This document shows positions 46,608-58,350 of a DNA stretch of 64,000 nt, one piece after another. Position 1 is the stretch's first letter, and each line of letters starts with the position of its first letter. A program made the position numbers and the translations under genes. The stretch is from Sporosarcina sp. P34 (lineage in GTDB: Bacteria > Bacillota > Bacilli > Bacillales_A > Planococcaceae). The notes beneath the pieces are model-generated. The model ran no database searches and was not told where the DNA came from. It saw only the letters and a program-made list of their open reading frames with translations. Location of the stretch: the NCBI RefSeq assembly GCF_002743375.1, contig NZ_PDZC01000012.1, forward strand, positions 21,905-85,904, given 5' to 3'.

Positions 46608-47615
46608 ATGACAGTGAAACTAGCGATTAACGGATTTGGACGAATTGGACGATTGGTACTTCGAGAAGCATTTGCAACTGAAGATATGGAAGTCGTGGCA
46701 ATCAATGATTTGACGGACGCAGCGATGTTGGCTCATTTATTGAAATATGATTCAGTACACGGTGTTTTCGATGCAGACGTGCAATCAGATGAATCTTCTA
46801 TTCGTGTAAATGATAAAAAGATTAGTGTATTTGCTGAAAAAGATCCTGCGAACCTACCTTGGAAAGACCTTGGGGTAGATATCGTCATCGATTGTACAGG
46901 TGTCTTCCGTTCAAAAGAAGGATTGCAAAAACACTTGGATGCAGGCGCGAAGAAAGTTATCTTGTCGGCTCCAGCGCAAGGTGAAATGACTACACTTGTG
47001 ATGGGTGTCAATGAAGGAACGTACGATGCAGCGAACGACAACATCGTATCGAACGCGTCTTGTACGACGAACTGTTTAGCGCCTATTGTGAAAGTGTTGA
47101 ACGATTCATTCGGTATTAAGCGAGGTATGATGACGACCATTCACTCGTATACGAACGACCAGAAAATTCTTGATCTTCCACACTCCGACTACCGACGTGC
47201 GCGTGCGGCTGGTGTGTCGATGATTCCGACTTCAACGGGTGCAGCTTCCGCTGTAACGAAAGTTATTCCTGAATTGAAAGGCAAACTTGATGGAATGGCA
47301 GTGCGTGTACCGACTCCAAATGTTTCACTTGTGGACTTTGTGACAGAATTAGAAAAAGAAGTAACAGTTGAAGATGTGAATAATGCATTGAAGAAAGCAT
47401 CCGAAGGCGAATTACAAGGACTTCTATATTTCAGTGATTTGCCACTCGTATCTGTTGATTACAATGGAAACACTGCATCTTCCACAGTAGACGGTTTGTC
47501 TACAATGGTCATGGAAGGCAATATGGTGAAAGTCATTTCTTGGTACGATAATGAGTCCGGTTACTCCGCTCGTTGTATCGACTTAGCACGATATATGAAC
47601 GAACAAGGTCTATAA
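46608..47615 (+). CDS. gapA: Glyceraldehyde-3-phosphate dehydrogenase, glycolytic type
   Basis: A 335-residue NAD-dependent enzyme. The Rossmann motif is INGFGRIGRLVLRE (6-19). Acidic residues after the second strand (INDLTD) indicate NAD rather than NADP. Catalytic C152 lies in SNASCTTNC, and the phosphate-binding STGAA segment lies near 210. It converts glyceraldehyde-3-phosphate to 1,3-bisphosphoglycerate. CGGAGG lies before the ATG. It is cotranscribed with cggR (62-base gap) and followed by a terminator-like hairpin. Confidence 0.97.
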   Translation: MTVKLAINGFGRIGRLVLREAFATEDMEVVAINDLTDAAMLAHLLKYDSVHGVFDADVQSDESSIRVNDKKISVFAEKDPANLPWKDLGVDIVIDCTGVFRSKEGLQKHLDAGAKKVILSAPAQGEMTTLVMGVNEGTYDAANDNIVSNASCTTNCLAPIVKVLNDSFGIKRGMMTTIHSYTNDQKILDLPHSDYRRARAAGVSMIPTSTGAASAVTKVIPELKGKLDGMAVRVPTPNVSLVDFVTELEKEVTVEDVNNALKKASEGELQGLLYFSDLPLVSVDYNGNTASSTVDGLSTMVMEGNMVKVISWYDNESGYSARCIDLARYMNEQGL

Positions 47616-47691
47616 GTAGAGAAAACCATGAATTCTGTTATAAATCGTAGCCATTCCACAACTAACCGATTATAATGAATAAATATGGGTG

Positions 47692-47722
47692 AGAGGAACG
47701 GAGAACCCCGTTCCTCTTTTTG
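47692..47722 (+). terminator. Hairpin terminator or attenuator between gapA and pgk
   Basis: A stem AGAGGAACGG / CCGTTCCTCT, followed by TTTTTG. A TATAAT at 47671-47676 just upstream could be a -10 for a second promoter, but no good -35 is seen. The hairpin may let gapA be made in excess of the later enzymes. Confidence 0.75.
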
Positions 47723-47748
47723 TATTTAAGCCGAGGAGGACTTATTGA

Positions 47749-48936
47749 ATGAACATGAAAAAGACAATCAGAGATATTAAATTGGACGGTCAGCGCGTAT
47801 TTTGTCGCGTAGATTTCAACGTACCGATGGAAGATGGAAAGGTAACGGATGATACGCGCATTCGAGCGGCACTCCCAACAATTGAATATATGACGAACGC
47901 GGGGGCAAAAGTTATTTTAGCTAGCCACCTAGGACGGCCTAAAGGTGAAGTGCAAGAAGATATGCGTTTGACACCTGCTGGCGATAAATTGTCTGAGCTT
48001 CTAGGTAAAACAGTGAAGAAACTCGATTCATCGATCGGTGAAGAAGTAGAGAAAGCGATTGCAGAAATGAAAGATGGCGACGTGATTTTGCTTGAAAACG
48101 TTCGCTTTAATCCAGGCGAAGAGAAGAATGATGCTGAACTATCCAAGCAATTTGCAGAACTTGCCGACGTCTTTGTGAATGACGCCTTTGGAACAGCGCA
48201 CCGCGCACATGCTTCTACCGCTGGAATTGCAGAATACATACCTGGCGTTCTGGGCTTCTTACTCGAGAAAGAATTAGATGTTCTCGGAAAAGCATTGTCT
48301 CATCCCGATCGTCCTTTCACGGCGATCATAGGTGGCGCGAAAGTAAAAGACAAAATCGGCGTCATTGATAATTTGTTGGATAAAGTCGATAACTTGTTGA
48401 TTGGTGGCGGATTGTCGTATACATTCACACGCGCTCAAGGTCACGAAACTGGAGATTCACTAGTAGAAGAAGATAAAGTAGAGTTAGCGAAGTCTTTCAT
48501 TGAAAAGGCGAAGCGAAAGGCAGTCACTTTATACTTGCCGACAGATGCAGTCGTTGCGAATAAATTTGCTGCGGATGCAGAAACTAAAACGGTTTCAGTC
48601 GATGCTATTACAGAAGGTTGGATGGGTCTGGATATCGGGCCGGAAACTGCAAAGCGTTACGAGCAAGTCATTAAAGATTCACGGTTTGTCATTTGGAACG
48701 GGCCAATGGGTGTGTTCGAAATGGAACCATTCGCAAACGGAACGAAAACTGTGGCGGATGCAATGGCGGAAACGTCTGCGTATACGGTAATTGGTGGAGG
48801 CGACTCTGCGGCGGCTGTTGAGAAGTTTGAAGTAGCCGATCAAATGGATCACGTATCTACTGGTGGCGGCGCTTCACTCGAGTTCATGGAAGGCAAAGAG
48901 TTGCCAGGAGTAGCTGTATTACAAGATCGAGAATAA
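47749..48936 (+). CDS. pgk: Phosphoglycerate kinase
   Basis: A 395-residue two-lobed kinase. Substrate motifs are RVDFNVPM near 22, SHLGRPKG near 64 and [10 protein letters not shown] near 117. C-terminal nucleotide motifs are [20 protein letters not shown] and GGGDSAAA. It makes ATP from 1,3-bisphosphoglycerate. AGGAGG stands 9 bases before the ATG. tpiA follows 12 bases later. Confidence 0.97.
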   Translation: MNMKKTIRDIKLDGQRVFCRVDFNVPMEDGKVTDDTRIRAALPTIEYMTNAGAKVILASHLGRPKGEVQEDMRLTPAGDKLSELLGKTVKKLDSSIGEEVEKAIAEMKDGDVILLENVRFNPGEEKNDAELSKQFAELADVFVNDAFGTAHRAHASTAGIAEYIPGVLGFLLEKELDVLGKALSHPDRPFTAIIGGAKVKDKIGVIDNLLDKVDNLLIGGGLSYTFTRAQGHETGDSLVEEDKVELAKSFIEKAKRKAVTLYLPTDAVVANKFAADAETKTVSVDAITEGWMGLDIGPETAKRYEQVIKDSRFVIWNGPMGVFEMEPFANGTKTVADAMAETSAYTVIGGGDSAAAVEKFEVADQMDHVSTGGGASLEFMEGKELPGVAVLQDRE

Positions 48937-48948
48937 GGAGGAATTCTT

Positions 48949-49713
48949 TTGCGAAAACGAATCATTGCGGGCAACTGGAAAATGTTTAAATTATCTAGAG
49001 AAGCTGCAGAATTTGCGGAACAGATTAAAGAACAACTCACGGCGTCAGATCAAGTCGAAGCAGTTATCTGCCCACCGGCATTGTATCTGAACGATTTACT
49101 ACAACGTTTTGAAACGACTGCGATCAAAGTAGGCGCTCAAACGATGCATGATACAGAAGAAGGGGCATTCACTGGCGAAATTAGCCCGGCTATGCTTGAA
49201 GACTTAGGGGTACAGTATGTCATTCTAGGACATTCTGAACGTCGTCAATACTTCAATGAAACAGACGATACAGTGAATAAAAAAGTACTCGCAGCGTTCA
49301 ACCATCATTTGGTTCCGATCATCTGTGTAGGAGAAACGTTGGAACAGCGCGAAGCACTCGAAACCGTTTCGATCGTCTCCGCGCAAGTGGAAAAAGCGTT
49401 AGTCGGTGTCACAGCGGAACAAGCGAAACAGTCCGTCATTGCGTACGAACCTATCTGGGCGATCGGCACAGGTAAAACAGCAACGGCAGATGATGCGAAT
49501 GAAGTATGTGCAGCGATCCGTCATAAGATCGAAACACTCTACTCATCAGATGTGGCCAATGCAGTCCGTATTCAATATGGCGGTAGTGTAAAACCAGAAA
49601 ATATCGCTGAATTACTTAGCAAAGATCATATCGACGGTGCATTAGTCGGAGGAGCAAGTCTTGATCCGAACGCATTCGTAAAATTAGTGGAGGCTGGGAC
49701 TCATGGCGAATAA
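48949..49713 (+). CDS. tpiA: Triosephosphate isomerase
   Basis: A 254-residue TIM barrel. N9 and K11 (AGNWKMFK), catalytic His in LGHSERR near 95, catalytic Glu in [11 protein letters not shown] near 168 and the phosphate loop YGGSVKPEN near 210. It interconverts dihydroxyacetone phosphate and glyceraldehyde-3-phosphate. The start is TTG behind AAGGAGG. It overlaps gpmI by 11 bases. Confidence 0.97.
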   Translation: MRKRIIAGNWKMFKLSREAAEFAEQIKEQLTASDQVEAVICPPALYLNDLLQRFETTAIKVGAQTMHDTEEGAFTGEISPAMLEDLGVQYVILGHSERRQYFNETDDTVNKKVLAAFNHHLVPIICVGETLEQREALETVSIVSAQVEKALVGVTAEQAKQSVIAYEPIWAIGTGKTATADDANEVCAAIRHKIETLYSSDVANAVRIQYGGSVKPENIAELLSKDHIDGALVGGASLDPNAFVKLVEAGTHGE

Positions 49714-51229
49714 ACCGGTCGCGTTAATTATTTTGGACGGTTTTGGCTTACGCGATGAAACGTATGGCAACGCGGTAGCGCACGCCAACATTCCAAACTT
49801 TGACTTGCTGTGGGAGAACTACCCGCACGCGACATTGACAGCATGTGGTGAGGCAGTAGGGTTACCAGAAGGACAAATGGGGAACTCTGAAGTGGGGCAC
49901 TTGAATATTGGTGCTGGCCGTATTGTCTACCAAAGCTTAACGCGCATCAATAAGTCGATTCGTGAAGGCGAGTTCTTTGCCAACGCGGCATTGCTTGACA
50001 CGATGGAGCATGTCAAAACGAAAGGCTCTGCGCTTCACGTAATGGGCCTATTGTCTGACGGTGGCGTTCATAGTCATTATGAGCATTTATTCGCTTTATT
50101 GAAAATGGCGAAAGAACACGGTGTAGAGCGTGTCTACTTGCATGCATTCCTCGATGGCCGTGACGTAGGACCAACGACGGCTCTTCCGTATATTAAACGT
50201 ACGGAAGATGTGATGGAAGAAGTCGGTGTCGGTCAGATTGCGACGGTGTCCGGCAGATATTTTGCGATGGACCGCGACAAGCGCTGGGAACGCGTGCAAA
50301 AAACGTATGACGCGATGGTATATGGTGTCGGACCACATTGCGATTCGGCAGAAGAAGGAATCCGTGCTTCGTATGCCGAAGAAATACATGATGAGTTTGT
50401 CGAGCCATTCGTCATTCAACAAGACGGCAAACCAGTGGCGACGATCGAGAATGGAGATGCGGTCATCTTCTTCAATTTCCGTCCAGACCGCGCGATTCAA
50501 TTGTCTCGTGCTCTCACGCAACCTGACTTTGATGGCTTCAATCGAGGCGTGAAAAAATTTACGGACTTACATTTTGTCGGCTTTACGCATTATAATGATG
50601 ATGTAGTAGCGGACATTGTATTCCATAATGTCAATTTAACCAAAACAATCGGTGAAGTGCTTGAAGACCAAGGCAAGCGTCAGTTGCGGATTGCGGAAAC
50701 GGAAAAGTATCCACATGTGACATTCTTTATGAGTGGCGGACGCGAAGAGACGTTTGAAGGGGAAACTCGGATTTTGATCAATTCGCCGAAAGTCGCGACG
50801 TATGATTTGAAACCGGAAATGAGCGCATACGAAGTAACCGATGCGTTAATTGCCGAAATCGAAGCGGAACGACAAGATGCCATTATCCTAAACTTCGCAA
50901 ATCCGGATATGGTCGGCCATAGCGGTATGTTAGAGCCCACTGTAAAAGCGATTGAGACGGTTGATGCTTGTTTAGGCCGAATCATTGACGCGTTATCGGC
51001 AAAAGGCGGATCGGCTATTATCACAGCGGATCACGGCAATGCGGATGAAGTGACGACCGTCGGTGGACAACCAATGACAGCGCACACGACAAATCCTGTA
51101 CCTGTCATTGTCACGAATCCAGACGTAGTGTTGCGCACAGACGGTATTCTTGCAGACTTGGCACCGACGATGTTGAAAATGTTAGGAATTCCACAACCGG
51201 TTGAAATGACCGGAAAACCATTATTCTAA
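49703..51229 (+). CDS. gpmI: 2,3-bisphosphoglycerate-independent phosphoglycerate mutase
   Basis: A 508-residue Mn2+ enzyme of the alkaline phosphatase superfamily. D12 (ILDGFGL) and the phospho-accepting S62 ([14 protein letters not shown]) sit in the phosphatase half. HYEH and HAFLDGRD motifs are in the transferase half, with metal-binding DHGNAD and HTTNPVP near the C-terminus. It converts 3-phosphoglycerate to 2-phosphoglycerate. Its Mn dependence links to the manganese transporter encoded nearby, by function only. Confidence 0.97.
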   Translation: MANKPVALIILDGFGLRDETYGNAVAHANIPNFDLLWENYPHATLTACGEAVGLPEGQMGNSEVGHLNIGAGRIVYQSLTRINKSIREGEFFANAALLDTMEHVKTKGSALHVMGLLSDGGVHSHYEHLFALLKMAKEHGVERVYLHAFLDGRDVGPTTALPYIKRTEDVMEEVGVGQIATVSGRYFAMDRDKRWERVQKTYDAMVYGVGPHCDSAEEGIRASYAEEIHDEFVEPFVIQQDGKPVATIENGDAVIFFNFRPDRAIQLSRALTQPDFDGFNRGVKKFTDLHFVGFTHYNDDVVADIVFHNVNLTKTIGEVLEDQGKRQLRIAETEKYPHVTFFMSGGREETFEGETRILINSPKVATYDLKPEMSAYEVTDALIAEIEAERQDAIILNFANPDMVGHSGMLEPTVKAIETVDACLGRIIDALSAKGGSAIITADHGNADEVTTVGGQPMTAHTTNPVPVIVTNPDVVLRTDGILADLAPTMLKMLGIPQPVEMTGKPLF

Positions 51230-52537
<1,308 letters not shown>

Positions 52538-52580
52538 TCGCAACTATATTAGATGAATTAAAGAAATGGACGGTACCAAC

Positions 52581-52710
52581 CGTTGCTTTCCGTTCCAGGC
52601 GGACGCTTTCCGGGGGGCGTGGCTTGAGCCTCCTCGTTCGCTACGCTACCTGCGGGGTCTCAAGGCGCACGCTAATCCCCCAGGAGTCGCCGCCTTGCAC
52701 TCCAAGCAAC
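52581..52710. repeat. Dispersed palindromic repeat, copy 3
   Basis: The most regular copy. GTTGC and GCAAC ends enclose CGTTCCAGGCGGACGCTTTCC, then GGGGGGCGTGGCTTGAGCC, GGGGTCTCAAGGCGCACGC and GGAGTCGCCGCC. It can fold into a long branched hairpin downstream of eno, where it may mark the end of the glycolytic transcript. Confidence 0.82.
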
Positions 52711-52784
52711 TTAGTAATACTAAGTAACAAATCATTTGTTCAACTTATATAGTTCAGTCAATCGGCATAATTCGTAACAAAAGG

Positions 52785-52813
52785 TTGTGCCGAGAGACTT
52801 GCTTTGGTAGAAT
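52785..52813 (+). promoter_or_regulatory. secG promoter
   Basis: TTGTGC (52785-52790), a 17-bp spacer and TAGAAT (52808-52813) preceded by TGG. The secG ATG lies 40 bases downstream. Confidence 0.65.
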
Positions 52814-52852
52814 AGAAATGTTGTAACTTGCTATTTTTGGAGGTGGAAAAAC

Positions 52853-53080
52853 ATGCATGCAGTTTTCACAGCATCGCTGATAGTCGTAGCTATAGCATTA
52901 ATAGTAGTCGTTTTATTGCAATCCGGTAAGAGTGCGGGACTGTCAGGGGCCATCTCCGGAGGCGCAGAGCAACTTTTCGGAAAACAAAAAGCACGTGGAT
53001 TAGATCTCGTTCTACAAAGAGCGACGATCGTCTTATCTGTCTTATTTTTTGTCCTAACCATTGCGATCATGAAAATATAA
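52853..53080 (+). CDS. secG: Preprotein translocase subunit SecG
   Basis: A 75-residue membrane protein. Two transmembrane helices (about 3-22 and 52-72) flank the conserved cytoplasmic loop ([18 protein letters not shown], then [14 protein letters not shown]). It assists SecYE during protein export. GGAGGTGG precedes the ATG. The order secG-est-rnr-smpB-ssrA is conserved with B. subtilis. Confidence 0.95.
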   Translation: MHAVFTASLIVVAIALIVVVLLQSGKSAGLSGAISGGAEQLFGKQKARGLDLVLQRATIVLSVLFFVLTIAIMKI

Positions 53081-53085
53081 AATGC

Positions 53086-53123
53086 AAGCGCCTGACCATG
53101 TTTGAACGGTCAGGCGCTTTTCG
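53086..53123 (+). terminator. Terminator-like hairpin after secG
   Basis: A 12-bp stem AAGCGCCTGACC / GGTCAGGCGCTT with a short T run (TTTT). est starts 20 bases later, so read-through is likely. Confidence 0.65.
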
Positions 53124-53141
53124 TAGAAAGGAACGAAAGAC

Positions 53142-53888
53142 ATGCGAATTGCCCAACCGAAACCATTCTTCTTTCAACATGGAAAACGTGCGGTATTACT
53201 GTTGCATGGGTTTACAGGAACATCTGCGGATGTGCGGATGCTTGGCCGCTTCCTTGAAAAGCACAATTATACGTCATTGGCACCGCATTACCGCGGTCAT
53301 GGCGTGCCGCCTGAAGAATTGATCAAGACGAATCCTGACCAGTGGTGGGAAGATGTATTAGGTGCATATAATCAGCTGAAAGAGGCAGGATATAATGAGA
53401 TTGCTGTGGCGGGATTATCACTCGGTGGTGTATTTTCATTGAGACTGGCAGCGCAATTTCCGCTAAAAGGCATCGTGACAATGTGTGCACCGATGACGAT
53501 GAAAACGACTGACTTGATGTGGTCAGGCGTGCTGAAGTACGCACGAGACTATAAAAAGTTCGCAGGTCAATCAGACGAGCAAATCAAATTAGAAATGGAC
53601 GACTTGAAAACAAAGTCCATGCCGGGCCTTGACGGTTTACAATCCATGGTCCAAAACGTGCGCGATCAAGTCGACTGCATCTACACACCGTTACTTGTGG
53701 TTCAATCACGACATGATGACGTAATCGATCCGAACTCCGCACAAATTATTTACGACGAAGCACAATCTACAGAAAAAGAGCTACAATGGTACGAAGAATC
53801 AGGACATGTCATTACACTAGGTCCCGAAAAAGCACAACTTCACGAAAACGTACTACATTTTTTAGAATCCCTTGATTGGCAAGAGTGA
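53142..53888 (+). CDS. est: Carboxylesterase (alpha/beta hydrolase)
   Basis: A 248-residue alpha/beta hydrolase. The oxyanion region is [11 protein letters not shown] (20-30), the nucleophile is S93 in GLSLGG, the acid is Asp in RHDDVIDP and the base is His in ESGHVITL. It is close in length and motifs to the Est30-type thermostable carboxylesterase of Geobacillus, which cleaves short- to medium-chain esters. The natural substrate is unknown. AAAGGAAC lies before the ATG. Confidence 0.92.
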   Translation: MRIAQPKPFFFQHGKRAVLLLHGFTGTSADVRMLGRFLEKHNYTSLAPHYRGHGVPPEELIKTNPDQWWEDVLGAYNQLKEAGYNEIAVAGLSLGGVFSLRLAAQFPLKGIVTMCAPMTMKTTDLMWSGVLKYARDYKKFAGQSDEQIKLEMDDLKTKSMPGLDGLQSMVQNVRDQVDCIYTPLLVVQSRHDDVIDPNSAQIIYDEAQSTEKELQWYEESGHVITLGPEKAQLHENVLHFLESLDWQE

Positions 53889-53962
53889 AATTAGGGGAAG
53901 ATATAACTATATAAGTTGAATTTTCGTCTTTAAAAAGGAATTTGTTATTAATAGAACACTCA

Positions 53963-54151
53963 GTTGATTTTCGTTTCAGGCGGCGTGTGCAAAGATGTGC
54001 TCCTAACGCTTCGCTTTTACTCGCAAAAGCCGTTCTTCGTGACGGCTCTTCCTGTGGGAACAGCGCGAGCTGAAAGCCCCGCAGGAAGCGAAGCGGACGA
54101 GGAGATTGAAGCCGTGCCCGCGGAACGCGTCCGCCTGGAACGGAAATCAAC
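53963..54151. repeat. Dispersed palindromic repeat, copy 4 (expanded, inverted)
   Basis: The ends are GTTGATTTTCGTTTCAGGCGG and a complementary CCGCCTGGAACGGAAATCAAC at 54131-54151. It includes GCGAAGCGGACGAGGAG. An inner section at about 53986-54052 (AAGCCGTTCTTCGTGACGGCTCTTCC) is extra compared with copy 3. It lies between est and rnr. Confidence 0.78.
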
Positions 54152-54196
54152 GTTTCTAACAACTTATATAGTTTGAAAAAAGGAGGAGATGATTGT

Positions 54197-56569
54197 TTGG
54201 AACCAAATATAAAAGAGTTACAAGAACGGGTTTTATCTTTATTAAAAGAGAAATCCTATATGCCGTCCACTGTCCACGAGATTTCAGAAGCACTCAACGT
54301 AGAACAGGCGGACGACTTTAAAGAACTAGTGAAAATGCTCGTACAATTAGAACAGAACGGGAAAATCGTTCGTTCACGCAATAACCGCTACGGCTTACCT
54401 GAACAAATGAATCTTCTTCGCGGAAAATTCATCGGTCACGCAAAAGGCTTCGGCTTTGTCGTACCTGAAGACGTAGAGGGCGATGATGTCTTCATCCCAC
54501 CTCATGAAATAAACGGCGCAATGAATGGCGATATCGTCTTCGTACGTGTGTCCGGTAGCTCATTCGGAGACCGTCGCGAAGGCGTCATCACGAAAGTCGT
54601 CGAACGTAAAACTACGCAAGTGGTCGGAACGTATCAAGCACATGAAGGATATGGTTTCGTCTTGCCGGACGACAAGAAATTGCCGATAGATTTGTATATC
54701 GAAAAAGGTCATTCATTGGAAGCGGTAGACGGTCAGAAAGTTATCGCGGAAATTACGAACTGGCCAACGGATGAAAACAATGCAACGGGCATGATCACAA
54801 AAATTCTTGGACATAAAAATGACCCAGGCGTGGACATCTTATCGATCATTCACAAGCATGGCATTGCGATTGAATTCCCTGAAGACGTCATGGAACACGC
54901 GAACAGTGTACCGACGACAGTTCAGCCAGAAGACTTCGAAGGCCGTAGAGATTTACGTAAAGAATTGACGATGACTATTGACGGTGCCGATGCAAAAGAC
55001 TTGGATGATGCGATTTCAGTCTTCAAAGAAGACAACGGATCCTATCGTCTATTTGTGCATATTTCAGACGTTAGCTACTATGTCACGGAGAACTCTCCAA
55101 TGGACGTAGAAGCAGCAGACCGTGGCACAAGTGTCTATCTTACGGACCGCGTGATTCCGATGTTACCGCATCGTTTGTCTAACGGTATTTGTTCCATTAA
55201 TCCAGGAGAAGATCGCTTGACATTGACATGCGAAATGAAAGTCGATGCAAATGGTAAAGTCATCGACCATGACATTTATCCAAGTGTCATCAACTCGAGT
55301 TATCGCATGACCTATGGTGATGTCTACCAAATCATCGAACATCAAGACGAAGAGCTATCGAAGAAATACGAAGAAATCGTACCGATGCTAAACGATATGG
55401 CGAAACTGGCTAGCAATTTCCGTCAAAAGCGTAAAAACCGTGGCGCCATCGATTTCGATTTCAAAGAATCCAAAATTCTCGTAGATGAAGATGGTTGGCC
55501 GACAGACGTGATCATTATCGAGCGTACAGTTTCTGAACGTTTGATCGAAGAATTCATGTTAGCGGCCAATGAAACCGTTGCAGAGCACTTAGACCGGATG
55601 AAAGTACCTTTCTTATACCGAATTCACGAAGATCCAAAAGAAGAGAAATTACAACGCTTCTTCGAGTTTCTTACGACCTTTGGAATCGTCGTTAAAGGAA
55701 CAGGTAAACAAGTAGATTCAGGTGCATTGCAAGAAATTGTCGAATCCATCGAAGGATTGCCAGAAGAATCTCTGATCTCGACGATGCTATTGCGTTCGAT
55801 GCAACAAGCGAAGTACTTCCAAGACAGTATCGGTCACTTTGGTTTAGCGACGGAGTTCTACACGCACTTCACCGCACCGATCAGAAGATATCCGGACTTA
55901 ATCGTTCACCGTCTGATTCGTACGTATTTATTCAATAAAGACAGGTCCGCACAAACGATTGCCCATTGGTCTGCTGAACTGCCTGAAATTGCTCGTCACA
56001 CGTCTGAACGTGAACGTCGTGCAGTAGATGCAGAGCGTGATACGGACGCATTGAAGAAAGCACAGTTTATGGTCGATAAAGTGGGGGAAGAGTTTGAAGG
56101 GGTCATTTCGTCTGTTACAAACTTCGGTATCTTTGTGGAGCTTCCGAATACGATCGAAGGACTTGTCCATGTCAAGAATATGAACGACGACTATTATCGC
56201 TTCGATGATCGCCAAATGATGATGATCGGGGAACGTACAGCGAAACAATACCGTATCGGTGATGAAGTAAAAGTGCGTGTGACATCTGTTAAGCCAGAAG
56301 AGCAAGCAGTAGACTTCGAAATTGTTGGAATGAAAGAAAACTTCAGAGGCTCTCGTAAAGAAACACCAAAAGTCATTCAGGCTGGCAGAGGCAAGAGCCG
56401 TGGCCAAGGTGCAGGCAGAGGAAGAAGTCAAAGTACTAGTACTAAATCGAGTGCCGGTGGCGGAGCGAAAAGTTCCAGCGACAAGCGCAATAAAAAGTAT
56501 GAAAAGCCGAAGAAGAAGTTTTATGAAGGTATGCCAAAGAAATCTAAGAAACGTCCGAAGAAAAAATAA
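54197..56569 (+). CDS. rnr: Ribonuclease R
   Basis: A 790-residue 3'-5' exoribonuclease. An N-terminal winged helix (about 1-60) precedes two cold-shock domains (about 65-225). The RNB catalytic domain carries [12 protein letters not shown] near 265. An S1 domain lies near 625-710, followed by a Gly/Arg/Lys-rich tail. It degrades structured RNA and, with tmRNA-SmpB, the faulty message on stalled ribosomes. The start is TTG 54197, because AAAGGAGGAG lies 10 bases upstream; the in-frame TTG at 54173 lies before it. Confidence 0.96.
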   Translation: MEPNIKELQERVLSLLKEKSYMPSTVHEISEALNVEQADDFKELVKMLVQLEQNGKIVRSRNNRYGLPEQMNLLRGKFIGHAKGFGFVVPEDVEGDDVFIPPHEINGAMNGDIVFVRVSGSSFGDRREGVITKVVERKTTQVVGTYQAHEGYGFVLPDDKKLPIDLYIEKGHSLEAVDGQKVIAEITNWPTDENNATGMITKILGHKNDPGVDILSIIHKHGIAIEFPEDVMEHANSVPTTVQPEDFEGRRDLRKELTMTIDGADAKDLDDAISVFKEDNGSYRLFVHISDVSYYVTENSPMDVEAADRGTSVYLTDRVIPMLPHRLSNGICSINPGEDRLTLTCEMKVDANGKVIDHDIYPSVINSSYRMTYGDVYQIIEHQDEELSKKYEEIVPMLNDMAKLASNFRQKRKNRGAIDFDFKESKILVDEDGWPTDVIIIERTVSERLIEEFMLAANETVAEHLDRMKVPFLYRIHEDPKEEKLQRFFEFLTTFGIVVKGTGKQVDSGALQEIVESIEGLPEESLISTMLLRSMQQAKYFQDSIGHFGLATEFYTHFTAPIRRYPDLIVHRLIRTYLFNKDRSAQTIAHWSAELPEIARHTSERERRAVDAERDTDALKKAQFMVDKVGEEFEGVISSVTNFGIFVELPNTIEGLVHVKNMNDDYYRFDDRQMMMIGERTAKQYRIGDEVKVRVTSVKPEEQAVDFEIVGMKENFRGSRKETPKVIQAGRGKSRGQGAGRGRSQSTSTKSSAGGGAKSSSDKRNKKYEKPKKKFYEGMPKKSKKRPKKK

Positions 56570-56611
56570 GACTGGAGCTTGTCTCCGGTCTTCTGTCAGG
56601 GAGGAAGTTGC

Positions 56612-57079
56612 ATGGCCAAAGGAACTGGAAAAGTACTCGCCGTCAATAAAAAGGCGAACTTTGATTACGCAATTGAAGAAACGATTGAAGCAGGAATCGT
56701 GTTAAAAGGAACGGAAATTAAATCGATCCGCAAAGGGAAAGTCCAGTTGCGCGATGCATTTATATTGATCCGTAATAACGAAGCATGGCTGTCGAATATG
56801 CATATCAGCCCCTATGAACAAGGGAATATCCATAACCATGATCCGGTTCGTGTGCGTAAGTTACTGTTGCACAAAAAACAGATCGCTTCACTCGCAGGCA
56901 CGATGAAAGAACAAGGCTATTCGATCATCCCATTGAAAATGTATATTAAAAACGGCTTCGCCAAAGTATTAATCGGTGTAGGTAAAGGGAAGAAACTCTA
57001 TGATAAGCGCCAAGACTTGAAAGAAAAAGAGCATAAGCGCGATATGCAACGAGCTTTCAAAGCCAATCAACAAGATTGA
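56612..57079 (+). CDS. smpB: SsrA-binding protein SmpB
   Basis: A 155-residue OB-fold RNA-binding protein with motifs [34 protein letters not shown] and [10 protein letters not shown]. The C-terminal basic tail ([16 protein letters not shown]) sits in the mRNA channel during trans-translation. The ATG at 56612 follows GGGAGG; an upstream in-frame ATG at 56579 lies before the ribosome site. ssrA follows, with its promoter overlapping the smpB stop. Confidence 0.97.
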   Translation: MAKGTGKVLAVNKKANFDYAIEETIEAGIVLKGTEIKSIRKGKVQLRDAFILIRNNEAWLSNMHISPYEQGNIHNHDPVRVRKLLLHKKQIASLAGTMKEQGYSIIPLKMYIKNGFAKVLIGVGKGKKLYDKRQDLKEKEHKRDMQRAFKANQQD

Positions 57080-57104
57080 TATTTCAGCTGAATTATTGTA
57101 TACT
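57076..57104 (+). promoter_or_regulatory. ssrA promoter
   Basis: TTGATA (57076-57081), a 17-bp spacer and TATACT (57099-57104). The -35 overlaps the smpB stop codon. The precursor would carry a leader of about 60 bases with a GCCGTTT / AAACGGGC hairpin. Confidence 0.75.
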
Positions 57105-57169
57105 AGATGAAGTATCAAGTACGATCCGCCGTTTTAAGTGAAACGGGCCTGGGTTCCGGACTTTCCTTC

Positions 57170-57526
57170 GGGGACGTTACGGATTCGACAGGGGTGGTCT
57201 GGGCTTGAGCCGCGCGTCGGAGGGATCGTCTCCGTCAGAAACGACAGTTAATAATAACTGGCAAAACAAACAACAACCTAGCATTCGCAGCATAAGCTGT
57301 TGAATCTACCTTCCGTTTTCATCGCTCATGTGGAGGCGTAAGGTTCACTTATAGTGAGCTACGATGACATCTGCATTCTGAGGCTGTCATAAGAGATTCC
57401 CGGAATAGCGCACAGGAAGCCCTGATTGATGGCATAATGCTTGCGCGAAACCAAATGATCAATCTACACGCGTAGACGCTGAAGTAGCAGAGCCTTTGGA
57501 CGTGGGTTCGACTCCCACCGTCTCCA
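57170..57526 (+). ncRNA. ssrA: Transfer-messenger RNA (tmRNA)
   Basis: The tRNA-like ends pair as GGGGACG / CGTCTCC (one G-U). The 5' GGATTCGACAGGG and 3' GTGGGTTCGACTCCCAC arms are standard. The tag frame at 57260-57295 reads GKTNNNLAFAA and then TAA, with the first alanine supplied by the charged tmRNA. CCA is not encoded. It rescues stalled ribosomes with SmpB and marks the product for ClpXP. It is a one-piece type of about 357 bases with its own promoter and terminator. Confidence 0.96.
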
Positions 57527-57553
57527 TTATGAGATTAAGGTGTAATAAGATGT

Positions 57554-57600
57554 AAGGGATATTGTACAAGAGAACCTCTTGTGTGATATCCCTTATTTTT
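57554..57600 (+). terminator. Terminator after ssrA, first copy of a duplicated hairpin
   Basis: A stem AAGGGATAT-(TGT)ACAAGAG / CTCTTGTGTG-ATATCCCTT followed by ATTTTT. A near copy stands at 58285-58330. Confidence 0.85.
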
Positions 57601-57706
57601 AAAAATAAAGTAAAACGATGTTTAAATCATCATGCTCATTACATACTTACACATATACATAATCTGAAAGGATGTGGTATGTGTGGATGAGAAGGAGGAA
57701 AATGAA

Positions 57707-57856
57707 ATGGCCATTTTAAAAGACAATCAGGCAGATAGTAAAAAAATACTGACAGAATCTATAAAAGAAGTAGACCAAATGAGAAAGGGAAAGTTACCCA
57801 AACATTCATATAAGGATATGATGAACCGAGTGAGGAAGAGCTTAGAAGAAAAATAA
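57707..57856 (+). CDS. Type II antitoxin, small helical protein
   Basis: A 49-residue acidic/basic helical protein (AILKDNQADSKK start, KDMMNRVRKSLEEK end). The ATG at 57707 is set by AAGGAGG; the frame is open further up to 57674. It lies directly before and overlaps by one base a RelE/ParE-type toxin gene, the usual antitoxin-toxin order. There is no clear DNA-binding domain at this length, so control may come from the complex. The antitoxin role is inferred from position and size. Confidence 0.65.
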   Translation: MAILKDNQADSKKILTESIKEVDQMRKGKLPKHSYKDMMNRVRKSLEEK

Positions 57857-58206
57857 TGGAGTATAAAGTGCTTGGCGTTAAAGCGTTCGAAAAAGAGCTT
57901 TTAAAAATCGCTAGAAAATATCCAGTAGTGGTTGATTTAGTCGATTCCCTTTTTTCGGATTTTGAAGAAGGTAAATTATATGGGGACCGAATTCCCAGAA
58001 CCAAAGGAAATGTCGTATATAAAACCAGATTGAGTAATCCAAATGCAAACAAAGGAAAGAGTGGCGGATTTCGTGTAATATGGTATTTAGTCACAGCCGA
58101 CTTAGAAATATATCCGTTAACCATATACTCTAAAAACGAACAAGAAGATATATCTGTAAAGGAAATCATACGAATAATAGATCGAATTTTAGAAAATGAA
58201 TTGTAG
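57856..58206 (+). CDS. RelE/ParE-superfamily toxin
   Basis: A 116-residue protein. The core KTRLSNPNANKGKSGGFRV, then IWYLV and IYSKNEQEDI strands, fits the RelE/HigB-like toxin fold, with basic residues that would face mRNA. It starts with an ATG overlapping the antitoxin stop. If it is a RelE-type enzyme it cuts mRNA on the ribosome; that target is a family inference. The genes lie between two copies of the ssrA terminator hairpin, which suggests insertion. Confidence 0.75.
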   Translation: MEYKVLGVKAFEKELLKIARKYPVVVDLVDSLFSDFEEGKLYGDRIPRTKGNVVYKTRLSNPNANKGKSGGFRVIWYLVTADLEIYPLTIYSKNEQEDISVKEIIRIIDRILENEL

Positions 58207-58284
58207 TGAAGCACCTATACGAAGACGTTGAATACATCTGGAAATATATCCAGTGATGAATCGGTTTTCTATACTTTTTCGATG

Positions 58285-58330
58285 AAGGGATATTGTACAA
58301 GAGTGAGCTCTTGCACAATATCCCTTATTT
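58285..58330 (+). terminator. Second copy of the ssrA-type terminator hairpin
   Basis: A stem AAGGGATATTGTACAAGAG pairing with CTCTTGCACAATATCCCTT, then ATTTTA. The left arm is identical to that at 57554 for 19 bases. It ends the toxin-antitoxin transcript. Confidence 0.85.
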
Positions 58331-58350
58331 TAATAAAGGGGATGTAAGCT

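Noticed and set aside
53964..54176. Open frame inside palindromic repeat copy 4
   Set aside because: The repeat explains the sequence; copies elsewhere do not keep the frame.
56568..56594. Terminator between rnr and smpB
   Set aside because: AGACTGGAG / CTCCGGTCT pairs well but no T run follows, and smpB starts 18 bases later; likely an internal hairpin of the transcript.
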